Shown in pieces: positions 27,701 to 38,700 of a stretch of 64,000 nucleotides of DNA. The stretch's first letter is position 1, and each line of letters begins with the position of its first letter. Position numbers and translations under genes: made by a program. This DNA comes from a virus. Under the pieces are notes generated by a model. That model was not told where the DNA came from, made no database searches, and saw nothing but the letters and a program-made list of their open reading frames with translations. The stretch spans positions 1-64,000 of the IMG/VR virus record IMGVR_UViG_3300020404_000180. One strand, 5' to 3'.

Positions 27701-30700
27701 TAGTATGGCGTCAGATGTTGTAGGTCTAATTGATTGTAATGCATACTCCCATGAAGAATCACCACGTAAGAAACTAAATGAGTTTGCAGTTCCTTTACTT
27801 GCTAATCTTTCTGGGTCAATAGTACCAGCAACAATATTTGATGCATCAATGTTAGTTGATGTTAACTGTGTCCAGTTTGCAGCGTTAGATGCTGATGTAT
27901 TGATTGTTCTAGTAAGGTCAACAATTCTCTTCCTTGCAAAGTTACCAGACGTGGTAGCAGCAGTAGGAGAAGTAATAGAATATTGATTTGAGTTTAATAA
28001 TGTTATAGCGTAGAAACCATCAGGTGCAGTTCCTGTTGTGAAATCAAAGAACTGTAGAGAACCGTTAGATAAACCATGTGAACTCTCAGTGAATGTAATC
28101 GTTGTGCTTCCACTCTGTGAGTAAGTTCCAGTTGCTAAGTTCGCTAGTGCTTGGTCAACAATAAAGTCAGATGCTTCAAACTTGATATTGTTAGCAATGT
28201 TGATTGCAACTCTACCTTCTATCTGTGCAGCAATAACTGCATTATTAGATGAACCACTAGGTGATGTTAATACCTGTACTGTTGGTTGTGAGTAGTAACC
28301 TTTACCAAGGTTTGTAATCTCAACTCTAGTTACAACACCACTGGTTACTTTTGCTGTAGCAGCAGCTTGAACTCCATTACTTGTGTCGTCAGGTGCAGAT
28401 ATTGTAAGGTTAAAGTCTCCAGAATATCCAGAACCACCACTACTGATAACGTAGTTAAATACAGCACCATCATTGTATGATTGTACAGTACCACGTGCAG
28501 TTGTAGAACTACCAACAACGATATCACCATTACTAAATTGGAATGCACTGTTAGGTGCAAATGCTAAGAACTGACTCTCTAAGTCATTCTCTAAGATGTA
28601 AGAGATAGCAACACCAGCGGTTACAAATTGATGAGTACCAGAACCTTGACTTGATAATGTTATCGCAGCACCAGAGTTAGCATTTGATGTTGTTGCAGCA
28701 AGTTTGATTGTGTTATCATCAATCTTGATAACGTAGTAAACGTTATTTGTTGCAAGACCACCGATTGAGGATGAACCCTCTGTGTATGTCAACTGGTCTC
28801 CAGTTGATGTACCGTGTCCAGTAATTGTAATTGTGTCCGCACCAGTATTGACTGATGAAGATGCTACAGAGAATGTAGTAGCAGATGTTTGTATTGCAAT
28901 ATCACCAGCGTTTGCGTCTTCAATCGCAAGTCTTTCTGCCTGTGATGCAACAGATGTAATATTAAATGGACGTAAGGCAGGAATCTGGTCAATGTTAATC
29001 TTACCGTTTGATGTCAACTGAACCAGTGCAGATGGAACTGCGTTTGTTGAGAATGGTTGGTTGAGGTAAGGTCCTAAGTTGTTAGAGATATAATCTTTAA
29101 CAGATGCCTGTGTAGGTAGTAAGGAGTCAGATGCGAATGTACCACCAAGTGTATCAGCAGCAGAGAATCCTGTAATTGTAATGTCACCACCAACAATCTT
29201 GATAGATGTAAGTTCTGAGATTGCAACTGTACCAACGAAACTAATAGCACCAGTTCTGTTGAAGATAGTAACAAAATTACCAACCTTGAAGTCACCAAAT
29301 TCGTTCGTACCAGATGTATAAACCTGACCGAATTGTTCTTCTGCTGCTTCAAATGCACTTCCTAATCCAACACCACCGTTCTGAGGTAATGCAGCATATG
29401 TGTTACCAGAACCAGCGTATTCCCAAGTGTGTGATGATGAGTTACATACAGATGGTCTATGGAATTTAATACCTAAACTTACTAGATTTGATAGTGCTAA
29501 ACTTCCAGCAACAAATCCAGAATCGTTAGATGACTGATACCTATTACCATTACTGATATTGGTAAAGTCCATTGACCTGTTGGTCTTAATCTTAGCAACA
29601 ATCTGTGTGCCAGGTGAACCAGAAACCAATTCTGTTTCTAGAATTATATGCTCTACAGCAAGGTCAGATGACCTATGACCATCAATCTTGATGATGTAAT
29701 CTTCAATAGGTATGTTTGTTAATGATGTACCAGATACTTGGATAACTTGTCTACCTGTTGGTGTACCATTTCCATCGACGTCTTCTGTAATAGAATCAAT
29801 AACACCGACGTCAAATGTGTATGCTTCTGCTCTAAATCCTGTAGCACGTAGTGAGAAAGTACCAAAGTTAGATGCAGAGTTTGTAACAGATGCATAACCA
29901 CCAGACTGTACTAAGATACCATCTTGACAGAAGATAGCAAACACAGAAACCAACTGTGTGTAACCATCATTACTGATGTTGTACGCAGTACCACCAAAAC
30001 ATATAATGGTGAATGCGTTTGCAACCATTGACTTACCTTGTGGGTCAAACTGTGCAACAGTAGCACCCTGTGAGTTTTGTTTTAAACCAGCTCTAGGTAC
30101 GTTTGGTGTAGCAACCTTAGCACCATCAATCTCACAACCAGAACCACCAAGGAATGATATAAGTGAAGAGTTCTGAATGTATGGAGATGCTTCAATGATT
30201 GGAAGGTCTAAGTGTACATTTCCTAATGGGAACGAATATGATGATTGATCCTGTTCAGTAATTACTGGGTCAGGATTTGTAATTGCACCACTGTATGCTG
30301 TAGCACTTGATAATACGTTATCTAATATACCCCAGTTTGTAGTCAATGCAGATACAACATTAGCACACTCAGGTGCAGATGAATCTACAGTAATAGAACC
30401 ATTGGATGTAATTGGTATTTGTGAGAACTGACCAGTCTCTAAATTATTTCTTATTGCGTCTATTGATAGTTCTTTTGCTGCAGCGAACATTGCACGACTA
30501 TACTGTACCTCGTTGTCTAGGTATTGTATTGCACCACTAGAGATATAGAGGTTTGCTGCCTCAACAATTGCTGAGTTTCCACCGTAACGTAAGTCGAACT
30601 GGAACGCACGACAAATCTTCATTACGTCATCAATACACTGTTGGTCGCCAGGTGCAGCAGTTCGTGTAACAGATGATACACTACCAGCAGTAGAACCGCT

Positions 30701-33700
30701 TCCTAACGCTGTTGTAACGGTGTTGAAGAAGGTTGTAATTGATGATACGACATTTGCACAAGAAGGTGCTGTTGCAACCGTTCTAGTAGCATGTGACATA
30801 TTGTCGTTAGCAATAGCAGTATCAAGGATTGTGAAGAATCCATCTACTAAATTTTGCTCTACAGTTGTTCCTTTATTGTTGTTGTCAGTTACCTGTGTAA
30901 ATCCGTGATTACCCTCTATGGTAATTGTCTCACTAGCAGCTGCTTGTTTAGCAATTGCTTTTGCTATTGCAAATACTGCACGTGATTCTGTTTCTTCTCC
31001 ATCAAGGTGTGTAGAGTTTGTATACAACTGTGCTGCATCATATACTTGCTCATTTCCACCATGTGCTAAGTTGTAAACTACAGTACGTACAAAATCACTA
31101 ACGTCATCTATACAGTTTTGATTTCCACCAGGCACATTGTGTGATGGGTTATCTATGTTGTAACGTTGAACTGACTCAAATGCAATCAAGTCTAAGTTCT
31201 TAAGAATTAGAGTTGCAGCATAACCAGATACAGTTTGTGCAGGAGTATCTAATGTAAGAGTATGATAGTATTGTAATTTTGTTGAGTTACCATAACGATG
31301 TATTGGTAGATTTCTTGATGCTAAGATACATGCATCTTTTGCATTGTTGAATACTTCTACATAACGGTCTCTTGTTAGTGAGAAACCAGGATCAATATAG
31401 AATTTTGCTTGGTCATAGACTCTATCGTTTCCACCCCACTTTAAGTTGTGTGCAAGTGCTTTCTGTATGAAGTCTCTAACATCATCGTAGCATGCTGTAC
31501 TACCTGTAGGAATAGTGTAACCACTATTAGCAGCAAGCATTTTATTGACTGCATAATCTGCAATCATATCTGCGTTACCAAATAGTAACTCTGCAGCATC
31601 AGCATACTTGTTATCTACTGGTATGCTGTTTGGAGTTCTAAATGGTTTCTGTAAATCTGTAAATGTACCAACAGTTCCTGTCTGACCATTAGCAGTATTG
31701 TTTGCTAGGTCTACAACAAATTTTCTGTCGTCAATAATGTCCTTAAGACCATGAGTACCATTGACCACTGCGTTACCAGAGTTAGCAATAGTAATTTCTG
31801 TGATTGCTTTCTTAACTGAGTTAGCACCAGCACTTACAAAATAATGTGTTGAAGTGTCAGATGATACACCAACGTTAACTTCAAATGTATTAGTTTGTTT
31901 GTTTGATATCTTTAACCACTTGTCAAATGCAGGGTCACTACCTCTAGGATATGGATGTTTAGTTGCACGAGAGTCGGTGTCACATTCAAATACAAACGCA
32001 CCAGCATCAAACTTAACTAAGTCTCCGTTTTGGAAACCATGGTTTGCTATGGTTACTTCAAATACACCAGTGCCAGGTGTGTATGTTGCACCAGTAGGTG
32101 TATGCTGACTAAAGTTTGGATATAAGTTATGTCCTCTCTGTACAATAATTGTACAATCATCGCCTGATACAGACCATGATGTCATCTTCTTCGCAATAGT
32201 ATCTGCTGCTACTCCGAAATTTGTTCCACCAATAGTAAGTGCATTAGTACGAGTAGCGGATGATTCATAATAATATTTGACATATGCTACTGCCTCCTGT
32301 GCAATAAATTCTTGGTTTATCTTGATTGCCTCAGCACCATCTAAGAATCTATCACTCTGATTAATAGCAGTAAATCCATAAGGAGAGTTCCTCAAGGATG
32401 CTAGTACATAGTTAGAAGATGATACAACTGTTTGGTCACCAGTTGGGTTGATAGAAGCACCAACCTGTGATATGTTTCCACGAATAACAAATTGTAGTGA
32501 GAAACCATCAGCACGTTCAATACGATGTGTGATGTATTTTCTACCATTGAGGTCTTCAAGGTTGTCTAAGATACTAACGCCAGAACCAGAACCAGTTGTT
32601 ACATCGCTAGCAGTATCAATATTTGCTTGCTTTAGAACAAAGGTTACAGTCAAGTTAGAACTGTTGTACCTAGCAACACCTAAACCTAAATCAGTGTTTG
32701 ATGGTAATGTAGGAGTTCCAGAACCTTGAGTGAATCCATCAATATTATATGTCTTACTAAATCTCTCAAAACCAGCAGGGAAGTTGAATGTAATACCCGC
32801 TTCAGTTAGAGATGCCCAGTTAGCAAATAATGTTCCTGTTTTTGTATTGTCAACACTTGATACAGTAACTGTAATCTCTCCACCAGAGATTGTAAAGTTA
32901 GTATTTGTTGATGTACCGAAATCTATTGCAGAGTTTTGGAAACCATATACTTGAACTTCTTGTCCAACCTCATAGTCATGGAAATCAGAACTTGTACTAG
33001 AACTTGCAAGTGTAAAGATAGGACCGTTATAAGTTGCTACAGTGTTCAGTGATGTGTCAATCGTTGTGATTGATAAGACTCTTTCCTGTATGTCAAATCT
33101 TTGGAAACCCTTACCAGCACTTGTTATATCAATTGTAATAGGATCATCAGCACCAGATGCATTCTTCTGTGTTGCGTTAGCAGCAGATGCTGCTAATCTG
33201 ATATAATCATCGTTTTCTTTATATACAAAATATGCAGTGCCATCAACAAGACCACCTATCGCACCCATTTTTCCAGCACGATATATGATGCCTTCTCCAG
33301 TTGATAGTAAATGATTATCAATAAAGATATTATTTGCTTCTGGCATTATATTACCAGACTCAAATACATGGAAACTATCGTCAGGAGATACATTTGTGAT
33401 GTCTTTTCTACCCTGAGTTACGCTAAGGTTTATAGCGTTAGCATGAGTGTCATATAATTCAATAGTATCTGCATCAATAACTCTGACATAGTAGACAGTG
33501 GTGTCAATTAAACCTGGCAGAGGATTGAGGTTTTCGTCTTTACTATAGTATACTGCTGCACCTGTTTTATATCTGTGTGCAGTAAGTGTAATTCTGTCTA
33601 GAGCAACATCAATAAAGTTTGTACTACCTTTAAATGTGACGAATTCTCTCTCAGCATCAACAGTGTGCTGATAGATTTGGTTAGATATAACTTCTAATTC

Positions 33701-35161
33701 TGGTCTTAATGACTCAGCATCTACAACGTCAAATCTATCTGATACACCAGCGTTATTGAGATCAGTTATGATATTTGCAGCAACTGAATCATAGAATATT
33801 TTCTCAGCGTCTTGGAATACGTCGTTAACACCTGACGTAATTAGTATCGTTACATTACCAGTTGAGTATGGAGATGCGACAGGACCTGTAAAGTTAACTG
33901 TCTGAATTGTACCAAGTGTACCTGATGATCCACCTTGTACAAAGTAGCCTGTCTGTAAAGATGTGTTATTACCTGTGTGATTGTTAAAGGTAACCTTAAA
34001 TATGTTTTGGCCACGAAACTTTTCGCCAGCAACTGCAGGGATCTGGCGTACTTCTGGTTCATAGTAAAGTCTTTGTTTGTCATCAAACACAAACGCAAAC
34101 TTCCATGTATGAATAACTGTACTCTGTGGGTCAGAGGAATTTTGTAGTGCATCTCTGAATACAACACCATTGATGTATGTTTCATTAGACGCCTTGATCA
34201 TATGCCTATCGGCATTCTGTGGTCTTAGAATAACACGACGAAGGTTGTCACCAATCAGTGAACAGTTTCTAGGAAGTGAGATTGGGTTATCTTCAAAGTA
34301 TTCACCACCAGATACAATAATAGAAACGTATTCATCAGATGGGTCTGGAACTGCTTTCTGCAATCCGTAAGCAATCTGTGCTGCTTTCTTGATAGTTTTT
34401 ACAGGTCTTGCTGCAGAACGACCATCGTTTGTATCTAAACCAATGGTTGATGATACGTATACACGACCACCAGTGTCATTAGTAGCAACTTTATATACAA
34501 AGTCAGTGGTAGCAATCCTTCTTGACTGGTCAGTCAGAGGAGGAGTATCAGCACTTGGGAAGAATGTAGTTCCAAATGTAGGACTTGTGACGTCTGTATC
34601 TTCAAAGTTAACTAAGTTTGGTGCTCTTAGATTCAATGAAGGGTTAACAATTGTACTGATATCAAGGTTTGTAACCTGTGCAGTATCAGAAATGATAGAA
34701 CGAGTCGTTCTAATTTGTCCCTCAACATCGAGTTCAAACTCAGGATTATTAGTATTGATACCAACACGAACGTTTTCCTGTGCGTTTTTGTTTATGAATA
34801 ATGCGTCTTTCTCTAATGCACCTGTACCAACAGATACCTCAATAACCTCATCACCTTGAATACTTAATGAACGAACTCTCTTATATGCTAGAGTCGCACC
34901 CGCTGTAATTATACTATTTGCTGAACCTACAAAACTTAAATTATCGTCATCTACCTTAGTTACTGTAAACTCTCCATCTACTTCACCACCACTAGTAAAG
35001 TCAATGTATAATTTATCTGATCCTATTATGCCATGTGCAACCGAAACAATATTACCCACCCCACCAGACGTTCTGCTGTACGTGGCGTTTACCCAGTTTC
35101 CTGTCGCTTTAGACCCAGATGCTTCTATCCTCTGCTGGTCTACATTAAACTTTAAACTCAT
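24782..35161 (-). CDS. Giant tail-fibre-like protein (3459 aa)
   Basis: The N-terminus has beta repeats and a fibre-type ENVRVGINTNNPEFELDVEG segment. A parallel beta-helix-like region follows (IGLDTNDGRSAARPVKTIKK, VSGGEYFEDNPISLPRNCSL). Around residues 1200-1570 are three Cys-containing helical modules (CYDDVRDFIQKAL, CIDDVSDFVRTVV, CIDDVMKICRAFQ), also found in the gp7-like giant. Later come Gly-Ser-Gly-Tyr repeats (about 28500-28250 and 27700-27500) and fibre motifs LNADKLDGNDGSFYQ and LNADLLDGYSALNLP. No S74 auto-chaperone ending is visible. It follows a 177-aa structural gene and precedes the adhesin-like gene, fitting a long fibre shaft. Virion location is inferred from composition and context. 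Confidence 0.82.
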   Translation of the reverse strand: MSLKFNVDQQRIEASGSKATGNWVNATYSRTSGGVGNIVSVAHGIIGSDKLYIDFTSGGEVDGEFTVTKVDDDNLSFVGSANSIITAGATLAYKRVRSLSIQGDEVIEVSVGTGALEKDALFINKNAQENVRVGINTNNPEFELDVEGQIRTTRSIISDTAQVTNLDISTIVNPSLNLRAPNLVNFEDTDVTSPTFGTTFFPSADTPPLTDQSRRIATTDFVYKVATNDTGGRVYVSSTIGLDTNDGRSAARPVKTIKKAAQIAYGLQKAVPDPSDEYVSIIVSGGEYFEDNPISLPRNCSLIGDNLRRVILRPQNADRHMIKASNETYINGVVFRDALQNSSDPQSTVIHTWKFAFVFDDKQRLYYEPEVRQIPAVAGEKFRGQNIFKVTFNNHTGNNTSLQTGYFVQGGSSGTLGTIQTVNFTGPVASPYSTGNVTILITSGVNDVFQDAEKIFYDSVAANIITDLNNAGVSDRFDVVDAESLRPELEVISNQIYQHTVDAEREFVTFKGSTNFIDVALDRITLTAHRYKTGAAVYYSKDENLNPLPGLIDTTVYYVRVIDADTIELYDTHANAINLSVTQGRKDITNVSPDDSFHVFESGNIMPEANNIFIDNHLLSTGEGIIYRAGKMGAIGGLVDGTAYFVYKENDDYIRLAASAANATQKNASGADDPITIDITSAGKGFQRFDIQERVLSITTIDTSLNTVATYNGPIFTLASSSTSSDFHDYEVGQEVQVYGFQNSAIDFGTSTNTNFTISGGEITVTVSSVDNTKTGTLFANWASLTEAGITFNFPAGFERFSKTYNIDGFTQGSGTPTLPSNTDLGLGVARYNSSNLTVTFVLKQANIDTASDVTTGSGSGVSILDNLEDLNGRKYITHRIERADGFSLQFVIRGNISQVGASINPTGDQTVVSSSNYVLASLRNSPYGFTAINQSDRFLDGAEAIKINQEFIAQEAVAYVKYYYESSATRTNALTIGGTNFGVAADTIAKKMTSWSVSGDDCTIIVQRGHNLYPNFSQHTPTGATYTPGTGVFEVTIANHGFQNGDLVKFDAGAFVFECDTDSRATKHPYPRGSDPAFDKWLKISNKQTNTFEVNVGVSSDTSTHYFVSAGANSVKKAITEITIANSGNAVVNGTHGLKDIIDDRKFVVDLANNTANGQTGTVGTFTDLQKPFRTPNSIPVDNKYADAAELLFGNADMIADYAVNKMLAANSGYTIPTGSTACYDDVRDFIQKALAHNLKWGGNDRVYDQAKFYIDPGFSLTRDRYVEVFNNAKDACILASRNLPIHRYGNSTKLQYYHTLTLDTPAQTVSGYAATLILKNLDLIAFESVQRYNIDNPSHNVPGGNQNCIDDVSDFVRTVVYNLAHGGNEQVYDAAQLYTNSTHLDGEETESRAVFAIAKAIAKQAAASETITIEGNHGFTQVTDNNNKGTTVEQNLVDGFFTILDTAIANDNMSHATRTVATAPSCANVVSSITTFFNTVTTALGSGSTAGSVSSVTRTAAPGDQQCIDDVMKICRAFQFDLRYGGNSAIVEAANLYISSGAIQYLDNEVQYSRAMFAAAKELSIDAIRNNLETGQFSQIPITSNGSITVDSSAPECANVVSALTTNWGILDNVLSSATAYSGAITNPDPVITEQDQSSYSFPLGNVHLDLPIIEASPYIQNSSLISFLGGSGCEIDGAKVATPNVPRAGLKQNSQGATVAQFDPQGKSMVANAFTIICFGGTAYNISNDGYTQLVSVFAIFCQDGILVQSGGYASVTNSASNFGTFSLRATGFRAEAYTFDVGVIDSITEDVDGNGTPTGRQVIQVSGTSLTNIPIEDYIIKIDGHRSSDLAVEHIILETELVSGSPGTQIVAKIKTNRSMDFTNISNGNRYQSSNDSGFVAGSLALSNLVSLGIKFHRPSVCNSSSHTWEYAGSGNTYAALPQNGGVGLGSAFEAAEEQFGQVYTSGTNEFGDFKVGNFVTIFNRTGAISFVGTVAISELTSIKIVGGDITITGFSAADTLGGTFASDSLLPTQASVKDYISNNLGPYLNQPFSTNAVPSALVQLTSNGKINIDQIPALRPFNITSVASQAERLAIEDANAGDIAIQTSATTFSVASSSVNTGADTITITGHGTSTGDQLTYTEGSSSIGGLATNNVYYVIKIDDNTIKLAATTSNANSGAAITLSSQGSGTHQFVTAGVAISYILENDLESQFLAFAPNSAFQFSNGDIVVGSSTTARGTVQSYNDGAVFNYVISSGGSGYSGDFNLTISAPDDTSNGVQAAATAKVTSGVVTRVEITNLGKGYYSQPTVQVLTSPSGSSNNAVIAAQIEGRVAINIANNIKFEASDFIVDQALANLATGTYSQSGSTTITFTESSHGLSNGSLQFFDFTTGTAPDGFYAITLLNSNQYSITSPTAATTSGNFARKRIVDLTRTINTSASNAANWTQLTSTNIDASNIVAGTIDPERLASKGTANSFSFLRGDSSWEYALQSIRPTTSDAILIGGSITDSSYVDTITIANGGSGYTDGTYQNLPMEGGNVSVTSDDVARATYVVSSGAIISAQVTDSGTGYTGDFSVVIPSELGGGNSAVLNATKGTINRAFGNIEVDIRKGDSLTASSSVYGNYGVFRFRKDVANQAVANQDQGGFLVDNNGQVSIDQGAGSELNADKLDGNDGSFYQTANNIIFGTLDPARLANITYNISISGTADTANRIFNETASLTSNPSPAQAANGVAAALRNNAATGLNDGGTTHGILTYRRQSTGTASTQLGFTDNNNLYIRGNNGINAVYSNWFKIWSEGNDGVGSGLDADKLDGKQGLWYGSGYNIGDTRAGLDHKIGDMFLPEVLGQDKMVFENFFVNDTGNKFTLYIPDFHCNSGVGGNINNGGTYTIYSNDGATNNIGSIVVDSSNGVQEKTHTTGEIYSLVTGTISFVGNNTNANIRVFGPNPGTKWTVTSSNPISSGSSTIIGLRDNASGAKLQIGKAAVSTTPTLDFRSSGQAPDYDVQMIVSGGNGSNGNGTLRFNAGDLTANGNTIWHAGNDGASSQLDAHYVDGYTQSTSASSNTLARRDSSGHLTVNDLYADQGIFSNTGTSILQLADGNGINIGKATTNQLSIKGRQDSNQGYIRFGNDSNAFGWNGTYLSYNNITFRGGRLGIGETNPLARFHVDEGGNTGDGDGSASQTVTGGESMLIQVDTAFTVGHTLGSIVWRTGGRRRAMISGIAENTDSDYLGLTFFTQGTDGSGDFFESMRISRSGNVGVGNFGSGTPSYKLDVKGDIRSTNTIRSTVAQGTAPIAVSSTTVCPNLNADLLDGYSALNLPYLGGSVNQWISDAGGQERFYFSNNSHTYLRTGDDFYFRSNNDTGQGSINGDGGYWTLYSGSDQTQSSYRLEVRGSNGININTSSEGLSSGQRNVVLRADGDKQWIDRYGVFKRNRNSVAENISVNSGDNCLSSGPVTINNGVTVTINSGGYWSIV
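24832..24839 (-). promoter_or_regulatory. Candidate late promoter (exact TATAAATA) before the glycine-rich adhesin
   Basis: TATAAATA on the minus strand lies within the last codons of the 3459-aa gene, about 61 bases before the ATG at 24771. It exactly matches the T4 late consensus. Confidence 0.5.
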
Positions 35162-35176
35162 CTCGTTCCTATAAGG

Positions 35177-35710
35177 TTATGATACGACTGTTATATCTAG
35201 AATACCAACCCACTTAACAGTTGAGCTGGAAGTCACACTGGAGACTTGGAACGTAAAGAAAGGCACTCCACCAATCTGAATTGCTGCAGGAACTACATTC
35301 CATGTTTCTTGACCTGGCGGATTGTTTCTGACTACTACTTCGTTAGAAACTACTGCAGTAGGGACACCGCCTGATGTCGTGGTTATAATAATATCAAATT
35401 TTGCTGCGTACACATAGGTGTTATTTGTAGTCTCCTGACCAAATACAGTTGCAGTAGCAAATGAAACAGAGTCATTTACTAATGGTGGTGTGTTTGTAGC
35501 GATAGGAGTGTTGCCATCTAAAGACAATTGCTGTGTGTTGTTAGCAGCATCAGTTTGTCTTTTAAGAATAAAGATATCTTTGTTAGCGTCGGTGAAGTGG
35601 TCACTCACCATGTGCATTGCAGAGATATTTTTCAGAGCTTTAGAAGTGTTCAATACTTCAGTTGCAGCAACTGCGTATCCTCCTATAGATGAAAAGTTCT
35701 TTATTGGCAT
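35177..35710 (-). CDS. Structural-type protein between the two giants (177 aa)
   Basis: It starts MPIKNFSSIGGYAVAATEVL, has a helical N-terminal segment with DANKDIFILKRQTDAANN, then a beta-rich Thr/Val section (FDIIITTTSGGVPTAVVSNE). No family is recognised with certainty. It ends 15 bases before the 3459-aa gene start and has an exact TATAAATA motif 22 bases upstream of its ATG, overlapping the stop of the 2426-aa gene. A minor fibre or baseplate protein is likely from context. Confidence 0.72.
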   Translation of the reverse strand: MPIKNFSSIGGYAVAATEVLNTSKALKNISAMHMVSDHFTDANKDIFILKRQTDAANNTQQLSLDGNTPIATNTPPLVNDSVSFATATVFGQETTNNTYVYAAKFDIIITTTSGGVPTAVVSNEVVVRNNPPGQETWNVVPAAIQIGGVPFFTFQVSSVTSSSTVKWVGILDITVVS

Positions 35711-35731
35711 GATTTTATAATACCTATGGGT

Positions 35732-35739
35732 TATTTATA
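35732..35739 (-). promoter_or_regulatory. Candidate late promoter (exact TATAAATA)
   Basis: TATAAATA on the minus strand contains the TAA stop of the 2426-aa gene (35735-35737) and lies 22 bases before the ATG at 35710. It would drive the 177-aa and 3459-aa genes. Confidence 0.6.
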
Positions 35740-38700
35740 CCTTGACCTTTGTAGTTGTGAATCTACCAGTAAAGGATGTGGACGAGGTTGCTGCACTAGA
35801 TTTTGTAAGCGTGATATTAACGTTAGTACCAGCAACAGCAATTGATGCATCAACTAGGTCGTTATCAGATGTTACTGAGTTTGTTACGGTGGCATGTGCA
35901 GTAGTTCCTGCTGCAGCACATATAGATGTAATCTCCAACATATGAACTTTACCATCGTTACTTTCTATAGTTACTAATGTCTTCGCACCTTTGAATGTTG
36001 TCTTATTAAATTGTGTGATAGCAGTGTTAGCAGTAAATGATGTTAACTGTCCACCCTCTACTCTACAGTCATCAAGTTCAACAAAATCAGCAGTAGAATC
36101 AAAGACTGTTAGGTAACTTTCTGTACCACCGTTCCATCCTCTGTTGATTTTCCATGCTGCCTGTGCACCGTTAGCATCCAAACTAACGAAAGGTTTGGAA
36201 TCTAATTGAGTTACATAATCTTGCTGAATAACATCAAGTCTTGCAAATGGACTCTTAGTGCTTGAGAGTGCTGTAACTGGGAAAGTGACATCATTTGCAG
36301 GAGTAGCACCACCAAGTAAGTCACCACCAATTGTAATGATTTCTCCAGTTTCATAGTTACTACCGCCAGTTGCGATGTTTATTTGGTCTATGTTTCCACT
36401 TCCATTAGTGGTGACATTGAATGTTGCTCCTGTACCTTCAAACTGACCAGTTGATACCACACCGTTATATGTTTGTGATACACCATAAGCACCAGTGCTT
36501 GATGTCTCAGTTCCAATCGTTGCTATTGTACCTTGTGTAGGAACTCCTCTTAGTCTTAGTCCGTTAGCAACTTCAAAGTCTTTCTTAGACCTAAAGGATG
36601 CTATGTTAGCACCTTGGAATGTAACTGAGAATGGGTTACCAGCAGCGGTTCCGTTAAAGATTGCTGTGCCAGGTACGTCAAATTGTTTTGCATTCTTAAG
36701 AGTAAACTTATCTTTATCAAGTGATAAGCAATTAACACCTTGAGCAAAGAACTCAAATGTATCTTCGTCAGCGTTTGGTGAAGACTCAGTTAATATGTAA
36801 GTATCTTGGTCAACGTCACGAACACCACCTAGAGATACAAAGTCATTTCCATTGTATCCTTCAAACTGTTGTTGTGTGCTGTTGAATCTAATTGCACCCG
36901 CAAGTCTATCTACGGTGCTTGGTCTTTGGTTAGTTGTACCAGATGGAATTATAAATGCACCTGTACTGTTAACCCAAACACTCTTTCCTCCTGCTGGTTT
37001 CAATACAAGACCTTGACCTTGGGTGTCAGTAACAGTAACAGTGTTTCCAGAACCACCACCGATTGCTCCTGAGTCAAGTGTTATTGTATCACCAATGTAG
37101 TAGTTAGAACCTCTAGCAGATGCTGTTGGAACTACAGATGTAATTGCACCTCCAGAAACTACAACTGTAAATGTTGCTCCAGTACCCTTTCCGTTTGATG
37201 TAGATGTTACGCTACTGTAACTACCGTTTGTATATCCAGACCCAGTTCCTGTAACTGTACATGTAACAACCTCACCAAATGATGATGTTCCACCTGTATC
37301 AGAGTTATTGATTGTGCTTCTTTGAATCTTTAATGCACCATCAACTTCTAAGTTACCCTTAATATCAGTATCACCAGTTAAACTGTTTATACTAAACTGC
37401 TCTGTGGTTCCATCAGTTACTGAGAATAATATATCTGTACCACCTTTTAGAACAAGATTACCAGTTCCTTTTGGTGTAAAAGTAATATCAATGTTTTGGT
37501 CAGCACCTACAGCACTAATTTCAGTAGCATTGTTTATTGATAAGGCAGATTGTACAGTACCTATAACTGTTGTTTCTGTAGCAGGGTCAACCTTAAAGTA
37601 AGGATTTGTTGCACCTAGTAATGAATCTACAGTTAAAGGTGTAGCAGTATCAATAACTGCACCTAATCTAATTTTTTGTACACCCGCTACAGAGAAACTA
37701 AATTCGTTAGCAGCAGACCTGTAGAAACCAGTTGTATCTTCTGATGCTAGAACAAGAGTTGGTGCAGCAGCTGTACCACTCTGTAATTTTACCTTAGCAT
37801 TGTCAACAAAGTTAGTTGCACCATTTGCAGTCAAGTCACCGTTAAGAGTTGTCAATCCTCCTACAGTTAATGTTGTACTGAAACTTGCTCCTGCCTGTCC
37901 AGTCAAGTCTCCTCGTAATGTTGCAGTACCAGTTGTTAATGTATCATTGGATAATGTACTTGTTGTTGATGCTCCAGAACCACAAGTTAGAATACCAGTT
38001 TCTGAGAATCCATATTCTGCAGATTTTAAAGAACCATCTGCAGCAATCGTTGTAACCTCAGAAGTATCAATGGTATTTGCTTTTAATGCAAAGTTACTAC
38101 CATTATCACCTAAACCATTGAAGTTTGTGGTATCAAATACTATGTCTTGTCCTTGGAAGAATGCAGAACCACCAGATGATAATACTGCAGAGAATATATA
38201 ACCTACCTTAGTAACAGTAAACTGGAATCCAGAACCTCCACCAGAACCTACGTCAGCATCATCAACAGTAAGAACGTCACCTACAGTATATCCACTACCT
38301 GATGATACAATGTCAGTTACTGAACTAATACTTGTATCGTTAGCACTTACAGTAAATGTAAATCCAGTTGTGTTTCCTATTAATGATGAGTTTCCAACTT
38401 TAACTACGTCTCCTGCCTTCCAACCAGTTCCTTGTCCACCAGTTGAGAATGCAACAGCAGTAACTGCACCACCGCCACCAACAGTAACATCTATTTGTCC
38501 ACCAACACCATATACACCAGCAGCACCAGTTGTAATTGTGATGTAGGAACTCTCAGACATAGACTGTCCGTGACTTGTACATGTATAGTAAACAGTGCCT
38601 GTGCTTGTAGGTGCGTTTTGTAGAACAACAAAGTCTACAAATGCTCCTGCAGTACCTGGCGTTCCATATTCTCTGATAGCATAGTTTGCAGTATCTGCTA